Source: Rhodanobacteraceae bacterium
GTDB taxonomy: Bacteria > Pseudomonadota > Gammaproteobacteria > Xanthomonadales > Xanthomonadaceae
Length of the DNA stretch: 64,000 nucleotides
Reading direction: 5' to 3'
NCBI GenBank assembly: GCA_024233975.1
Contig: JACKOX010000001.1
Span: 1 to 64,000, forward strand
The translations under genes and the position numbers were made by a program. This document shows, piece by piece, positions 54,619-63,886 of the stretch. The notes beneath the pieces were generated by a model. That model did no database searches, was not told where the DNA came from, and saw only the letters and a list, made by a program, of their open reading frames with translations. Numbering within the stretch: position 1 is the stretch's first letter; every line of letters begins with the position of its first letter.

Positions 54619-55664
54619 TGCTTTTCTGGAGTCTCCTGCGTCGACGTGGTCGGCACCTTGCCCGCATCACTGTCGTCTTGCGCGTCGCCAGCGTCCGCCG
54701 GCGTGGCGCCATGTCGTGGCGTGGCAAGGGCCTGCAGCGCGCCTTCACCCTGCAGGCCGAACAGGCTGCGCACGCGGATGTCGCGCTGCGGGAAGGGAAT
54801 CTCGATGCCGTGCTTGCGCAGCGCGTCATCGAGCGCCCAGAAATAGGCGGCAAGGGCGCGCGACGGGTGACGCGTCGCAACCGAATCCACCCACACGACC
54901 AGTTCGAAGTTGAGACTGGAATCACCGAAACCCATCAGTCGCACGGTGGGCGCGCGCGGGCCATCCATGGACAGCGTGAACGGCACGGCAGCGGCGGCTT
55001 CAAGGCCGGCGGTTCTCACAAGCTCCTTGTCGACGCCATAGGCCACGCCGAAGTCCAGCTTCATCCGCCGCGACTCGTCGCTGTAGGTCCAGTTGGTGAC
55101 GCGGCCGCTGACGAACTCGGAGTTGGGCACCAGGATGTCGACATCGTCGTTGGTGCGAATCCTCGTGGCGCGGATGTTGATGTCCTTGACCTCGCCGTGG
55201 ATGCCCGACTGCAGCTCGACGAAATCGCCAACCTTCAAGGCGCGGTCGAACAGCAGGATCAGACCGGAGACGAAGTTGTTGAAGATCGCCTGCAGGCCGA
55301 ATCCGAGACCCACGCCAAGCGCGCCCGCAACCACCGCGAAGCGGCTGATCGGAATGCCCAGCACGGCCAGCGAGATGAGCACCGCGACCACGATCATCAG
55401 GTAGAAGGCCAGCTTGCCGACGGTGTACAGCGAGGCGCGGCGGCTGAATTCGCGGGTATCCGCGTAGCGGTTGACGCGGCTGCGAATCCACAGGCCCAGC
55501 AGCACGATCAGCACCAGGCTGAGCAGCGCACCGGACACAGCGCCCACGGTCAGCGTGGTGCCGCCGACGCCGAACTCCCAGCTCATCAGCTCGGACAGGC
55601 GCTGCAACCAACCATGCAGGTCGCTGTCGACGGCGGGTTCGCTGGCGCGGGCAAGACCGCTCAT
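54615..55664 (-). CDS. Mechanosensitive channel (MscS family)
   Basis: A 349-residue small-conductance channel: three membrane helices (VSGALLSLVLIVLLGLWI; LAFYLMIVVAVLISLAVLGI; pore helix VVAGALGVGLGFGLQAIFNNFVSGLILLFDRALKVGD), followed by the beta domain (IRATRIRTNDDVDILVPNSEFVSG) and a C-terminal cytoplasmic part. It releases solutes on hypo-osmotic shock. It is placed 5 bases after aceF and overlaps the GNAT/nitrilase start, an unusual position inside a pyruvate dehydrogenase operon. Confidence 0.92.
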
Positions 55665-55669
55665 GGCGG

Positions 55670-57013
55670 TCAGAGCAGCAACCTGCGAAGATCGCCCAGC
55701 ACCTTCGCCAGGTAACTGGTGAAACGTGCCGCGGCAGCGCCGTCGATGACGCGGTGGTCGTAGCTCAGCGACAGTGGCAGCATCAGGCGCGGCTCGAAAC
55801 CGTCGCCGTCCCAGACCGGCTGCATGCTGCTACGCGAGACGCCGAGGATGGCGACTTCCGGCGCGTTGATGATCGGCGTGAAGGCCGTGCCACCAATGCC
55901 GCCGAGGCTGGAGATCGAGAAACAGCCACCGCTCATGTCGGCCGGGCCCAGCTTGCCGTCGCGCGCCTTCTTCGAGATCACGCCGAGTTCGCCCGCCAAG
56001 TCCAGCAAACCCTTCCGGTCGCAGTCGCGGATCACCGGCACGACGAGGCCATTGGGCGTGTCGACGGCGATACCGATGTGGAAGTACTGCTTCAGCACCA
56101 GGTTGTCGCCGTCCAGCGAGGCATTGAAGGCAGGGAACGCCTTCAGCGCAGCGACGGCGGCCTTGATCAGGAACACCAGCGGCGTGACCTTCTGCTCCGG
56201 ATTCTCCTTGCCCAGCTGCTTGCGGAAGGCCTCCATGTCGGTGATGTCGGCCAGATCATGCTGGGTGACGTGCGGGATCATCGCCCAGTTGCGCGCGAGG
56301 TTGGCGCCGGAAATCTTCTGGATGCGGGACAGCGGCTGCGATTCCACCGGACCGAACTTGGCGAAATCGACCTTCGGCCAGGGCAGCAGGTCGAGCCCCC
56401 CGCCACCGCCGCCGGAGGACGCCGTTGCACCGCCCTGCATCGCCGCCTTGACGAAGTTCTGCACGTCCTCGCGCTGGATGCGCCCCTTGCGCCCACTGCC
56501 GCTGATCCGGCCGAGATCCACGCCCAGCTCGCGGGCGAACAGGCGCACCGCCGGGCTGGCGTAGGGCACCGATTCGGGATTCAGCTCATCAGCGGTGAAT
56601 GCCACCGGCGGGCTGCGCGTCTCGCCGCCACTGGTCGCAGCAACGGCCGCCGGTGCCGGTGCGCTGGCCTTGGCGGCAGGGGACGGCGCGGCCTGGGCTG
56701 GTGCGGCGGGAGCGGCTTCGGCCGGAGCCGGTTCGGCCTTTTCCGGCGTCGACGCGGCACCGCCTGCGGCGTCCTCGACCTCGATCAGTGCCACCACGTC
56801 GCCTTCGGATACGGTGTCACCCAGCTTCACCTTGAGCTCGACCAGCTTGCCGGCCAGTGGGCTCGGCACCTCCATCGTGGCCTTGTCCGACTCCAGCGTG
56901 ATCAGGCCCTGGTCGGCGCTGATCACGTCGCCCACGGCGGCCAGCAGCTCGATCACCGGTACGTCGTCGTAACCGCCGATATCCGGCACCCGCGCTTCCT
57001 TGACCTCGGCCAT
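55670..57013 (-). CDS. aceF: Pyruvate dehydrogenase E2 (dihydrolipoamide acetyltransferase)
   Basis: A 447-residue E2 core enzyme. One lipoyl domain (K44 in LESDKATMEVPSPL), a long Ala/Pro linker (about 85-140), a subunit-binding domain (ASPAVRLFARELGVDLGRISGSGRKGRI) and the catalytic domain ending LSYDHRVIDGAAAARFTSYL with the intact His and Asp of HxxxDG. It accepts the acetyl group from AceE (not in this window). Its N-terminal VPDIGGYDDVPVIE matches the lipoyl domain of the lpd in the same operon, suggesting domain duplication. Confidence 0.93.
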   Translation of the reverse strand: MAEVKEARVPDIGGYDDVPVIELLAAVGDVISADQGLITLESDKATMEVPSPLAGKLVELKVKLGDTVSEGDVVALIEVEDAAGGAASTPEKAEPAPAEAAPAAPAQAAPSPAAKASAPAPAAVAATSGGETRSPPVAFTADELNPESVPYASPAVRLFARELGVDLGRISGSGRKGRIQREDVQNFVKAAMQGGATASSGGGGGGLDLLPWPKVDFAKFGPVESQPLSRIQKISGANLARNWAMIPHVTQHDLADITDMEAFRKQLGKENPEQKVTPLVFLIKAAVAALKAFPAFNASLDGDNLVLKQYFHIGIAVDTPNGLVVPVIRDCDRKGLLDLAGELGVISKKARDGKLGPADMSGGCFSISSLGGIGGTAFTPIINAPEVAILGVSRSSMQPVWDGDGFEPRLMLPLSLSYDHRVIDGAAAARFTSYLAKVLGDLRRLLL

Positions 57014-57205
57014 GTCCTCTCCCGAATGATTCTGTTGTCGCGCCCGCCCTGCGGCCGCGGAAAGGCCTCTATTGTGGCGTCCATGGCGCGGCGCGCCAAG
57101 GCGAGCCCTTGGCGGGGGTCGTCACAGCCGCCGCTTGGCGTCGTCGGTATTGCCCGTGAGCAGTGGCGAATCCCGTCCGCATACGGGCCGGAACGCCACC
57201 AACGG

Positions 57206-57223
57206 TGTCCGCTTTTGCGGACA
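57206..57223. promoter_or_regulatory. Palindrome TGTCCGC-4-GCGGACA, candidate activator site
   Basis: A perfect 7-bp inverted repeat with a TTTT spacer lies about 90 bases upstream of the sigma-54 -24 element, where enhancer-binding activators usually bind. A second inverted repeat, CGCAATCT/AGATTGCG, follows at 57,231-57,255. The regulator is unknown. Confidence 0.45.
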
Positions 57224-57296
57224 GTGTCCGCGCAATCTCGCAAAAAAAGATTGCGAAATCGATGCAACCATTTGATTCGTGGACGCATCCTAGTGA

Positions 57297-57312
57297 TGGC
57301 ACAGCGCTTGCT
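57297..57312 (+). promoter_or_regulatory. Sigma-54 (RpoN) promoter
   Basis: TGGCACAGCGCTTGCT matches the RpoN consensus TGGCAC-N5-TTGCW at every fixed position. It points at the small secreted protein gene, with transcription expected to start about 12 bases downstream and a leader of about 35 bases. No other candidate gene follows on this strand before 57,357. Confidence 0.7.
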
Positions 57313-57356
57313 TAGAGGAAAGCGCCCCTACTGGAACACTCCCGACGGAGTCGATC

Positions 57357-57638
57357 ATGAATACCCTACTTGCCCGATTTTCCATGCGTTTGGCGCTGCC
57401 GGCCCTGCTGCTGTGCGGACTTGCCGCGCTGGGCGACCCGCTGCCGGCACCGGCCGAGCAGCGCATCGAGCAGCTCAGCGAAACGCTGGTGCGCAAAGCC
57501 GACAGCCTCATGGAGCGCGCGGAAGCGAACAAGGACACCGTCCGCGGCGGCGGGTCCAACCAGACCGCCACGGCCATGCGCCTGCTGATGACGATGCCGG
57601 CCTTCACCCGCCGCTGCATCACCAGCTGCACCGACTGA
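57357..57638 (+). CDS. Small secreted protein behind a sigma-54 promoter
   Basis: A 93-residue protein: N-terminal hydrophobic signal (FSMRLALPALLLCGLAALG), a helical middle (QRIEQLSETLVRKADSLMERAEANKD) and a C-terminal Cys pair in RRCITSCTD. No family recognised. ATG start at 57,357; no strong ribosome site, although GACGGAG lies about 5 bases upstream. Its RpoN promoter suggests use under special conditions such as nitrogen, motility or envelope stress. Whether the LytS-type kinase 254 bases on is in the same transcript is unclear. Confidence 0.65.
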   Translation: MNTLLARFSMRLALPALLLCGLAALGDPLPAPAEQRIEQLSETLVRKADSLMERAEANKDTVRGGGSNQTATAMRLLMTMPAFTRRCITSCTD

Positions 57639-57892
57639 TCCGGGACGGATGATCCCCACCTGGCCACGGACGGCCACCCTTTTCCCGAACCCGGCACATG
57701 CCCGGATTCGCGACATGGACCAGGCTGAACCCGGGCCGGCCCCTGCCGCCGCAGGCCTTCGCCGGAAACCCGACGCAGTGTAGGCTTGGCGGATTCCCGT
57801 ACCGGACCCGCTGACCATGCCCGCGCCGCGCGACAGCCGACGCCAAGACCACTGCCCGCCCGCTTGCGGCGCACACACCGGATTGCCCCGCC

Positions 57893-58975
57893 ATGGCTAG
57901 CCCAGCCTGGCGACGCGGTCGCGCCGCGCTGCAGCTGTTCGCGTTGGGCACGGCCATCGGCCTGCTGCTGTTCGCCCAGCAGTACCTCGATGACCTGACC
58001 AGTGGCGATGCCGGCAACTGGCTGCGACCGCTGGTCAAGGAACTGTCGGGCAGCTACGCCGCGATGGTGCTGCTGCCCGGCATCATCTGGGCCGCCCGGC
58101 GCTTTCCGCTGTCCGGGCGCGGCTGGGTGCTGCACGTGCCGCTGCATCTGCTCGGCGCGGCGCTGTTCGGTGCGCTGCATACGCTGATCATGCTGGGCCT
58201 GCGCAACACGCTGCTGCCGGCACTGGGACTGGAGCCCTGGGATCCGGGTCCACTGCTGGCCCGCTATGCGCGCGGCCTGCCGATCCACTTGATCGCCTAC
58301 ACCATCGCGCTGGCCACCACGCAGATCTTCGACCGCTACCGCGCCGCCCGCGACCGCCAGCTGGAAGCCGCCGAGCTACGCTCGCGACTGACCGAAGCCC
58401 AGCTTCTGGCGCTGCAGCGGCAGTTGGAACCGCATTTCCTGGCCAGCACGCTGAAGACCATTTCCGAGCTGATCTACAACAAGCCCAAGGCCGCCGACGA
58501 AATGATCGGCCGTCTATCGGCCTTGTTGAAGCACGCCTTCAAGCCGCAGCGTGATCCGGAAACCACCCTAGGCGAGGAAGTGCGCCTGCTCGATCTCTAT
58601 CTCGATCTGATGCGGGTGCGCTTCGCCGAACGCCTGTTCGTGCGCGTCGACGTGCCGGCCGAGCTGCGTCAGGCGCGGGTGCCACGACTGCTGCTGCAGC
58701 CGCTGGTCGACAACGCCCTGCGCCATGCAGCCGACCCGACCATGACGCTGGTCAGCGTGCAGGTCGAAGCCCGCGAGGAGAACGGCCAGCTGCTGATCCG
58801 CGTTCGCGATCATGGCCCGGCTGGCAGTGCTGACGCCCATCGCGAAGATGTCGGACTCAGCAACACCGAGGAGCGCATCCAACGCCTGTACGGCAACGGC
58901 TATGGCATGAGCCGCGGCCGCGGCGCGGAAGACAGCAGCGAACTCCGCGTGCGCCTGCCACTGAAGACGTCCTGA
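57893..58975 (+). CDS. Orphan LytS/AlgZ-type sensor histidine kinase
   Basis: A 360-residue membrane kinase with about four N-terminal helices (LQLFALGTAIGLLLFAQQYL; YAAMVLLPGIIWAARRF; VPLHLLGAALFGALHTLIMLG; IHLIAYTIALATTQIF) and a His_kinase domain. The phospho-acceptor stretch is QRQLEPHFLASTLKTISELI, where family members usually have PHFLFNTLN: the Asn two residues later is replaced by Ser. The C-terminal ATPase part has LVDNALRHAADPT and VGLSNTEERIQRLYG. No LytTR response regulator is next to it, unlike most family members. Confidence 0.83.
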   Translation: MASPAWRRGRAALQLFALGTAIGLLLFAQQYLDDLTSGDAGNWLRPLVKELSGSYAAMVLLPGIIWAARRFPLSGRGWVLHVPLHLLGAALFGALHTLIMLGLRNTLLPALGLEPWDPGPLLARYARGLPIHLIAYTIALATTQIFDRYRAARDRQLEAAELRSRLTEAQLLALQRQLEPHFLASTLKTISELIYNKPKAADEMIGRLSALLKHAFKPQRDPETTLGEEVRLLDLYLDLMRVRFAERLFVRVDVPAELRQARVPRLLLQPLVDNALRHAADPTMTLVSVQVEAREENGQLLIRVRDHGPAGSADAHREDVGLSNTEERIQRLYGNGYGMSRGRGAEDSSELRVRLPLKTS

Positions 58976-59063
58976 CGCCTGAAGGCGAAACAACGCGCAA
59001 GGATTGCCAGCGGGAAAGGCGACGGCTGTCGCCACAATGGGGCACCCGTCCAGGAGCCCCATC

Positions 59064-59843
59064 ATGAAGCCAATCACCACACTTTCCCTGCTGCTTGCAT
59101 TCACCTGGCATCTGCTGATGGCTTGCCCCACGTGGGCAGCCAACAATGTCCCTGCATACATCCAGTCGGCGGTCGATGACGTGGCGCGCGGCGATGCCGA
59201 CCGCGAGCGTGATCTCGGCGACCATCCCGGCCAGCTGCTGGCCTTCGCCGACATCCAGCCCGGCATGCGCGTGGCGGACGTTTTCGCCGGAGGCGGCTAC
59301 TACAGCGAACTTCTGGGCCGCATCGTCGGCGACGACGGCCATGTCGCACTGATCAACAATGTTGCCTACGACCATTTCGCGCGCGACCAGCTCCAGCCGC
59401 GCCTTGCTGGCAACCGCCTGCCCAATGTCGAGCACCTGACCGTGGAAAGCTGCAACCTGCAGCTGGGCAAGGACGGCTACGACCGGATCATCATCATCAA
59501 GTCGCTGCACGACATCTACTACGCGGACCCGGCCAATGCCTGGCCGGCCATCGACAGCGCGCATTTCATCCGCCAGCTTTTCGACGGCCTCAAGCCCGGC
59601 GGCATGCTGCTGGTGGTCGATCACAGCGCCCTGACCGGAACCGATGCCACAGCGGCACAGACGCTGCACCGCATCGACGAGAGTTTCATCCGGCGCGAGC
59701 TGCTGCAGGCCGGTTTTGTCTTCGACGGCAGCCTCGACCTCTATCGCAATGCCGACGATGACCGTCGCATCGGCGCCCCCGACCCGGCCATCAAAGGCCG
59801 CACCGACCGCTTCGTGCATCGCTATCGAAAGCCCGCGTCATGA
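59064..59843 (+). CDS. Exported class I SAM-like methyltransferase
   Basis: A 259-residue protein with a signal peptide (MKPITTLSLLLAFTWHLLMACPTWA) followed by a SAM-binding fold: VADVFAGGGYYSELLGRIVGDDGHV (motif I and next), then YDRIIIIKSLHDIYY and FDGLKPGGMLLVVDHSA. Exported SAM-like methyltransferases are a known but enigmatic class, since the periplasm lacks SAM. The start is MKPITT, with AGGAG nine bases upstream. The substrate is unknown. Confidence 0.8.
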   Translation: MKPITTLSLLLAFTWHLLMACPTWAANNVPAYIQSAVDDVARGDADRERDLGDHPGQLLAFADIQPGMRVADVFAGGGYYSELLGRIVGDDGHVALINNVAYDHFARDQLQPRLAGNRLPNVEHLTVESCNLQLGKDGYDRIIIIKSLHDIYYADPANAWPAIDSAHFIRQLFDGLKPGGMLLVVDHSALTGTDATAAQTLHRIDESFIRRELLQAGFVFDGSLDLYRNADDDRRIGAPDPAIKGRTDRFVHRYRKPAS

Positions 59844-59915
59844 GCGCCTGCTATCCTGCGCGTCGCGTCGCTGGCCGATGACCGGCGACGCCCACCGTCC
59901 GATGGCAGTGCAGGC

Positions 59916-60515
59916 ATGGCCCGACCTTCTCCACCCCGCGATCCCGATCGCAACATCGCTCCCGGCACCACGCCCAGCCGCGGCAGCGTCGGCGATGCCA
60001 ATGCGCTTTGGCGCTACGAACGGCACCGCCGGCGCAACCTGATGGCCGAGCCCGGACCGCACGACGTGGTACTGGTGCTGGAAAAGCTGAAGGCCGACTT
60101 CAACGTGCCGAAGATCTTCCGCAGCGCCGAGGCCTTCGGCGCGCGGGCCGTGCACATGATCGACATCGGCCCGTTCGACCCGGCACCGGCCAAGGGCGGC
60201 TTCAAGCATGTGCCGGCCAGGTTCCACCAGCAGCTCGACGACTGCCTGCGCGAGCTGCTGGATGACGGCTACACCCTGCTGGCAATGGACCCGTTTGCCG
60301 ATGCCCTGATTGGCGATGTGGAATTGCCGTCCAAGTCTGCCTTCATCCTCGGTCATGAGCTGCGCGGCCTTAGCGAGGAAGTGCTGGCTGATGAGCGCGT
60401 GCAGCGCGTGCGCATCCCGCAGTGGGGATCCGTGGACAGCCTCAACGTAGCGGTCGCAGCGTCGGTGGCGTTGTACGAGTACGCCCGCCAGCACGGCAGG
60501 CAGCAGCGTCCATGA
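59916..60515 (+). CDS. TrmH/SpoU-family RNA 2'-O-methyltransferase
   Basis: A 199-residue SPOUT enzyme. Motif 1 is DFNVPKIFRSAEAFGARAV, motif 2 is FILGHELRGLSEEV and motif 3 is VRIPQWGSVDSLNVAVAASVALYEYA, forming the SAM-binding knot. It lacks an extra N-terminal domain, so it is a short RNA methyltransferase of the SpoU type; the target nucleotide is unknown. The ArnT-like gene overlaps its stop by 4 bases (ATGA). Confidence 0.87.
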   Translation: MARPSPPRDPDRNIAPGTTPSRGSVGDANALWRYERHRRRNLMAEPGPHDVVLVLEKLKADFNVPKIFRSAEAFGARAVHMIDIGPFDPAPAKGGFKHVPARFHQQLDDCLRELLDDGYTLLAMDPFADALIGDVELPSKSAFILGHELRGLSEEVLADERVQRVRIPQWGSVDSLNVAVAASVALYEYARQHGRQQRP

Positions 60516-62029
60516 CGCCGTTGTCGGCGAACCACCGCAGCTTCCTCTGGGTACTGGCACTGTCGCTGCTGTTCGGCTTCGCCTTCCAGGGCAGCCGCGG
60601 CATCTGGGACGCCGACGAAGGCCGCTACGTCAATGTCGCGCTGCAGATGGTGGACAGCGGCGACTGGTCGCTGCCGCGCCGGCATCCCGACACCCTGCAT
60701 CTCACCAAGCCACCCGCCACCTACTGGGCCATCGCCGCCAGCGCCAGCCTGTTCGGCACCAGCGAACTGGCACTGCGCCTGCCCAACACGCTGGCCTACG
60801 TGCTCAGCATCCTGTTCTGCTTCGGCATCGGTCGCCGCCTGGTTCCCGAACGACCGTGGCTGCCGGCGCTGATCTACGCAACGCTGCCGCTGCCCTTCCT
60901 CGCCGCCAACTGGGTGACGACCGACACGCTGCTCGCGACGACGGAGGCGCTGGCCCTGTTCTGCTGCGTCGAAGCCCTGTTCGGAGGGCATTCAACGTCA
61001 ACAGCACGGCGCTGGGCGCTGGCCATGTGGGCAGCCTTTGGCCTCGCCTTCATGGTCAAGGGACCTCCGGCGCTTTTGCCTCTACTGGGCCTGCTAGCCT
61101 GGCGGCTCGGCAGGCGGCGCCGCGACAGCGATTCCCCGCGCATATTTTCCGTCAGTGGCGTGGTGCTGTTCCTGCTGGTCGGCGGCAGCTGGTACGTGTG
61201 GGCGATGCTCAAGGTGCCCGGTCTGTTCGACTACTTCGTGGGACACGAGGTGGCCGACCGCATCGCCAGCGCCAAGATGCAGCGATTCCCCGAGTGGTGG
61301 GGCGCGTTCTATGTCTACGGATTGACCTTGCTGCTGGGCACGCTGCCGTGGCTGCTGTGGTCGGGCCTGCGTCGCGGTGGATGGCTTCGTCATCGGCCAC
61401 GCGTCAGCGCATGGCGCGAACAATGGTCAGCGCTGCCCCCCGAGCGCCGCCTGCTGTGGCTCTGGCTGCTGCTACCGCTGCTGGTGTTCTTCATCGCCCG
61501 CTCGCGACTGCCGCTGTACGTACTGCCGCTGTTCGCACCGATGGCCGTGCTGCTGGCCGTGGCCTTTCGCGATCACCCGTTCCGGCGGTCCAGCCTGGTT
61601 GGGATCGGCATCTGGAGCCTGTTACTGCTTTCGCTGAAATTCGCCACTGGCTTTTACCACCACAGTAAGGACGGCCGCGAGCTGGCGGCGCAGATCCTGC
61701 CGACACTCGGCGAATGGCCCGCCGAACTTGTGTTCATCGACGACTACACGCGCTACTCGCTGGCTCCCTATTGCCATTGCCGCATCGAGAAGGTCTCGCT
61801 GGACCCACTACCGCAACCACAGCCGGTTTCCGGCGGCACCTTCGACGACGACTTCGCCAGCGAGATGCAGCAGGACGAAGGACCTCGCGCCTTCATCATG
61901 CGCAAGTCGCGCGCGCCCCACTTCGAGAAGATCGCCGCCCAGCATGGATACCGCGTGCAGCACCTCGGTGGCTACCGCGATCGCGTGATCTATCGCCTCG
62001 ATCCCGATAGCGACAACAACTCCGAATAG
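60512..62029 (+). CDS. ArnT-like glycosyltransferase (family 39, GT-C)
   Basis: A 505-residue inner-membrane enzyme with about ten helices. The catalytic loop motif GIWDADEGRYVNVALQM (Asp-Glu-x-Arg-Tyr) is that of ArnT/PMT enzymes, then HLTKPPATYWAIAAS and ALRLPNTLAYVLSILF. ArnT adds aminoarabinose to lipid A; other family members transfer other sugars or act on polysaccharide. The start at 60512, within the ATGA overlap with the trmH stop, replaces a longer reading with 30 atypical residues. The exact donor is uncertain. Confidence 0.85.
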   Translation: MTPLSANHRSFLWVLALSLLFGFAFQGSRGIWDADEGRYVNVALQMVDSGDWSLPRRHPDTLHLTKPPATYWAIAASASLFGTSELALRLPNTLAYVLSILFCFGIGRRLVPERPWLPALIYATLPLPFLAANWVTTDTLLATTEALALFCCVEALFGGHSTSTARRWALAMWAAFGLAFMVKGPPALLPLLGLLAWRLGRRRRDSDSPRIFSVSGVVLFLLVGGSWYVWAMLKVPGLFDYFVGHEVADRIASAKMQRFPEWWGAFYVYGLTLLLGTLPWLLWSGLRRGGWLRHRPRVSAWREQWSALPPERRLLWLWLLLPLLVFFIARSRLPLYVLPLFAPMAVLLAVAFRDHPFRRSSLVGIGIWSLLLLSLKFATGFYHHSKDGRELAAQILPTLGEWPAELVFIDDYTRYSLAPYCHCRIEKVSLDPLPQPQPVSGGTFDDDFASEMQQDEGPRAFIMRKSRAPHFEKIAAQHGYRVQHLGGYRDRVIYRLDPDSDNNSE

Positions 62030-62043
62030 AGCTGGCGAGCGGA

Positions 62044-62790
62044 TCAGTCGCCGTTTGCAGGCTGCTGCTTGCCGGCGGCATCGCCGAGCCACGAGGCCTC
62101 GTCGTAGCCACCCACTTCGAAACTCGCGCGATTCGACGGATCGTCCTGCAGCGGTGCAGCCACTTCGATGCGCCTGGCGCCGTGCAGGATGTCGAGAAAG
62201 CCTTCGGTGTCCTTGAAGAACAGCGCCGGGTTCTGGTTCGGCTCGGAGGCAAAAGCGTCGATCTGCATTGGCGGCCTGTCATCGACAATCAGCTCGACCT
62301 TGCAGTCCGGCGCGCAGTCGAAGCGACCGCGCGCGGTGAGCAGGAAGATGTCGCGACCCCAGGACGGCTTGTCGCGCAACACCAGGCGGATGCCACGACC
62401 CCCCTTGTCCGCATCGCCATCGCCAAAGCGGTAGATGAAGGCAGTGTCGCCCTCGTCGCCGAGACGATGGTAGACCCACAGGTTCTTCAGCCGGGAGGCC
62501 TCCTTCTCCTCCGCCACCGTGGCTTCGAGCTCCGCCACGCGCGTCGCAATGGCTCTTGCCTCGCTGCTGTCGGGCCAGCGCCGCAGCAGCGTCTTGCCCA
62601 TGCTCAGGGCCAGTGGCTTGTTGCCAGCAGCGATCACGTCATCAAAGCTTGCGGCGAGCTTTTGCCGTTCCGCCGCTGCGCGCGCGTCGATGGCGCTGTT
62701 ATTCGACGCTGCGCCGCCGCCATCGCCACAGCCACCAAGCAAGGCGACGGACAATGACAGCAGCAGGACGGACAACAGTTGACGAGCCAT
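62044..62790 (-). CDS. Predicted lipoprotein, unknown function
   Basis: A 248-residue lipoprotein: hydrophobic stretch SVLLLSLSVALLGGC with lipobox LGGC, a Gly-rich linker, a helical segment (about 40-105) and a C-terminal part with DCAPDC, FKDTEGFLDIL and DEASW. No family recognised. It is convergent with the ArnT-like gene (14-base gap). Confidence 0.7.
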   Translation of the reverse strand: MARQLLSVLLLSLSVALLGGCGDGGGAASNNSAIDARAAAERQKLAASFDDVIAAGNKPLALSMGKTLLRRWPDSSEARAIATRVAELEATVAEEKEASRLKNLWVYHRLGDEGDTAFIYRFGDGDADKGGRGIRLVLRDKPSWGRDIFLLTARGRFDCAPDCKVELIVDDRPPMQIDAFASEPNQNPALFFKDTEGFLDILHGARRIEVAAPLQDDPSNRASFEVGGYDEASWLGDAAGKQQPANGD

Positions 62791-62889
62791 GGCGACACTC
62801 CGGTGGACGAACAGGATGCCGCGCAGGATAGCGCAGGCCGCGATCCACGCTTTACCGACACGCTCGCGCGACGAGGGGCGCCGTGCAAC

Positions 62890-63855
62890 TCAGCGCGACT
62901 CGTCGCCGAGACCATGCGCCTCGGCGGTGGCCAGCAGCTCCGGCGCCGGTCGCTGGGCGCTACCACGCGAAAGCAGCGGATGCGCAAACACCAGCAACAG
63001 GATTACCACCACGCCCAGATAAAAGCGCCAGCCCAGCTCCTGCTGTTCACCCAGCAGCGGGATCGCCAGCAGGATGGCGTATACCGGCTCCAGGTTCACC
63101 GCCAGCTGCGCACTGAAGGCGCTCATCTGCCGCAGGGCGTGCAGACACAAGGCGAACGGCAGCAGCGTGCAGCCGAAGGCCAGCAGCGCCAGCAGGCCGA
63201 TATCGCGCATGTCCGGAATCGGCAGCGGTGACGGCGAACCCGGAAGCAGGGTCGCGAAGACAATCAGGAACAGCGCGCCCGAACCCAGCTCGATACCGGT
63301 GACGGTCAGCGCATCCGCGTGCTCCACCAGTCGCTTGTTGAGGCTACCGAACAGCGCAACCAGCAGCGCCGACAGTACGCCCAGCCACAGGCCAGGCTGC
63401 ATGCTGTCCGGAATGCCGCCCACCACCAGCGCCACGCCGGGCACCATCAGCACGCCGAGCAGGACTTCGAGCCGATTGATCCGGCTGCGATTCAACAGCG
63501 GCTCGATGAAGGCCAGAAACGCCGGCGCGAGTGCGATGCAGGTCGCCGCCACCGAGGCGTTGGCCAGCTTGATCGCGCCATAGAAGGTCAGCCAGTGCAG
63601 CGCGACCAATACGCCAATGCCGGCATAGGCGGCAATCAGGCGCGGCGGCAGCGCGCGCAGGGCGCGGATCACCCGCGGCAGTGGCAGCAGGCACAGTGCC
63701 ACGACCAGCATGCGCCACGACACCAGGGCAATGGCGGGCAGGCTGATCAGCTTGCCGAGGATAGCGGTGAAGCCCCATAGCAGCACGCAGAAGTGAACCT
63801 GCAGCAGGGCGGATCGTTGCGGCGACACCAGATGCTCCGCGTAGTCGGGGCGCAC
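62890..63855 (-). CDS. EamA/DMT-family transporter
   Basis: A 321-residue inner-membrane transporter with ten predicted helices in two EamA repeats (VHFCVLLWGFTAILGKLI ... ATCIALAPAFLAFIEPLL; LWLGVLSALLVALFGSLNKRLVEHAD ... LEPVYAILLAIPLLGE). The two PxxxxxxxP-type repeat ends are visible. The start is GTG at 63855, as no in-frame ATG precedes it. Metabolite specificity is unknown. Confidence 0.87.
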   Translation of the reverse strand: MRPDYAEHLVSPQRSALLQVHFCVLLWGFTAILGKLISLPAIALVSWRMLVVALCLLPLPRVIRALRALPPRLIAAYAGIGVLVALHWLTFYGAIKLANASVAATCIALAPAFLAFIEPLLNRSRINRLEVLLGVLMVPGVALVVGGIPDSMQPGLWLGVLSALLVALFGSLNKRLVEHADALTVTGIELGSGALFLIVFATLLPGSPSPLPIPDMRDIGLLALLAFGCTLLPFALCLHALRQMSAFSAQLAVNLEPVYAILLAIPLLGEQQELGWRFYLGVVVILLLVFAHPLLSRGSAQRPAPELLATAEAHGLGDESR

Positions 63856-63886
63856 AGCATGCGGTGCTTCGTCGCGGCGGGAAAGC

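Larger units (their letters stand above)
57014..57356. other. Divergent regulatory region aceF / small secreted gene
   Basis: A 343-base gap without a gene. It must hold the aceF promoter (minus strand). Toward the plus-strand gene it carries two inverted repeats (57,206-57,223 and 57,231-57,255) and a sigma-54 consensus site at 57,297-57,312; these are listed separately. Confidence 0.7.

Noticed and set aside
55754..57652. A 632-codon plus-strand open frame
   Set aside because: It is antisense to aceF, and its high-GC composition makes long chance frames common; the sense strand has clear E2 domains.
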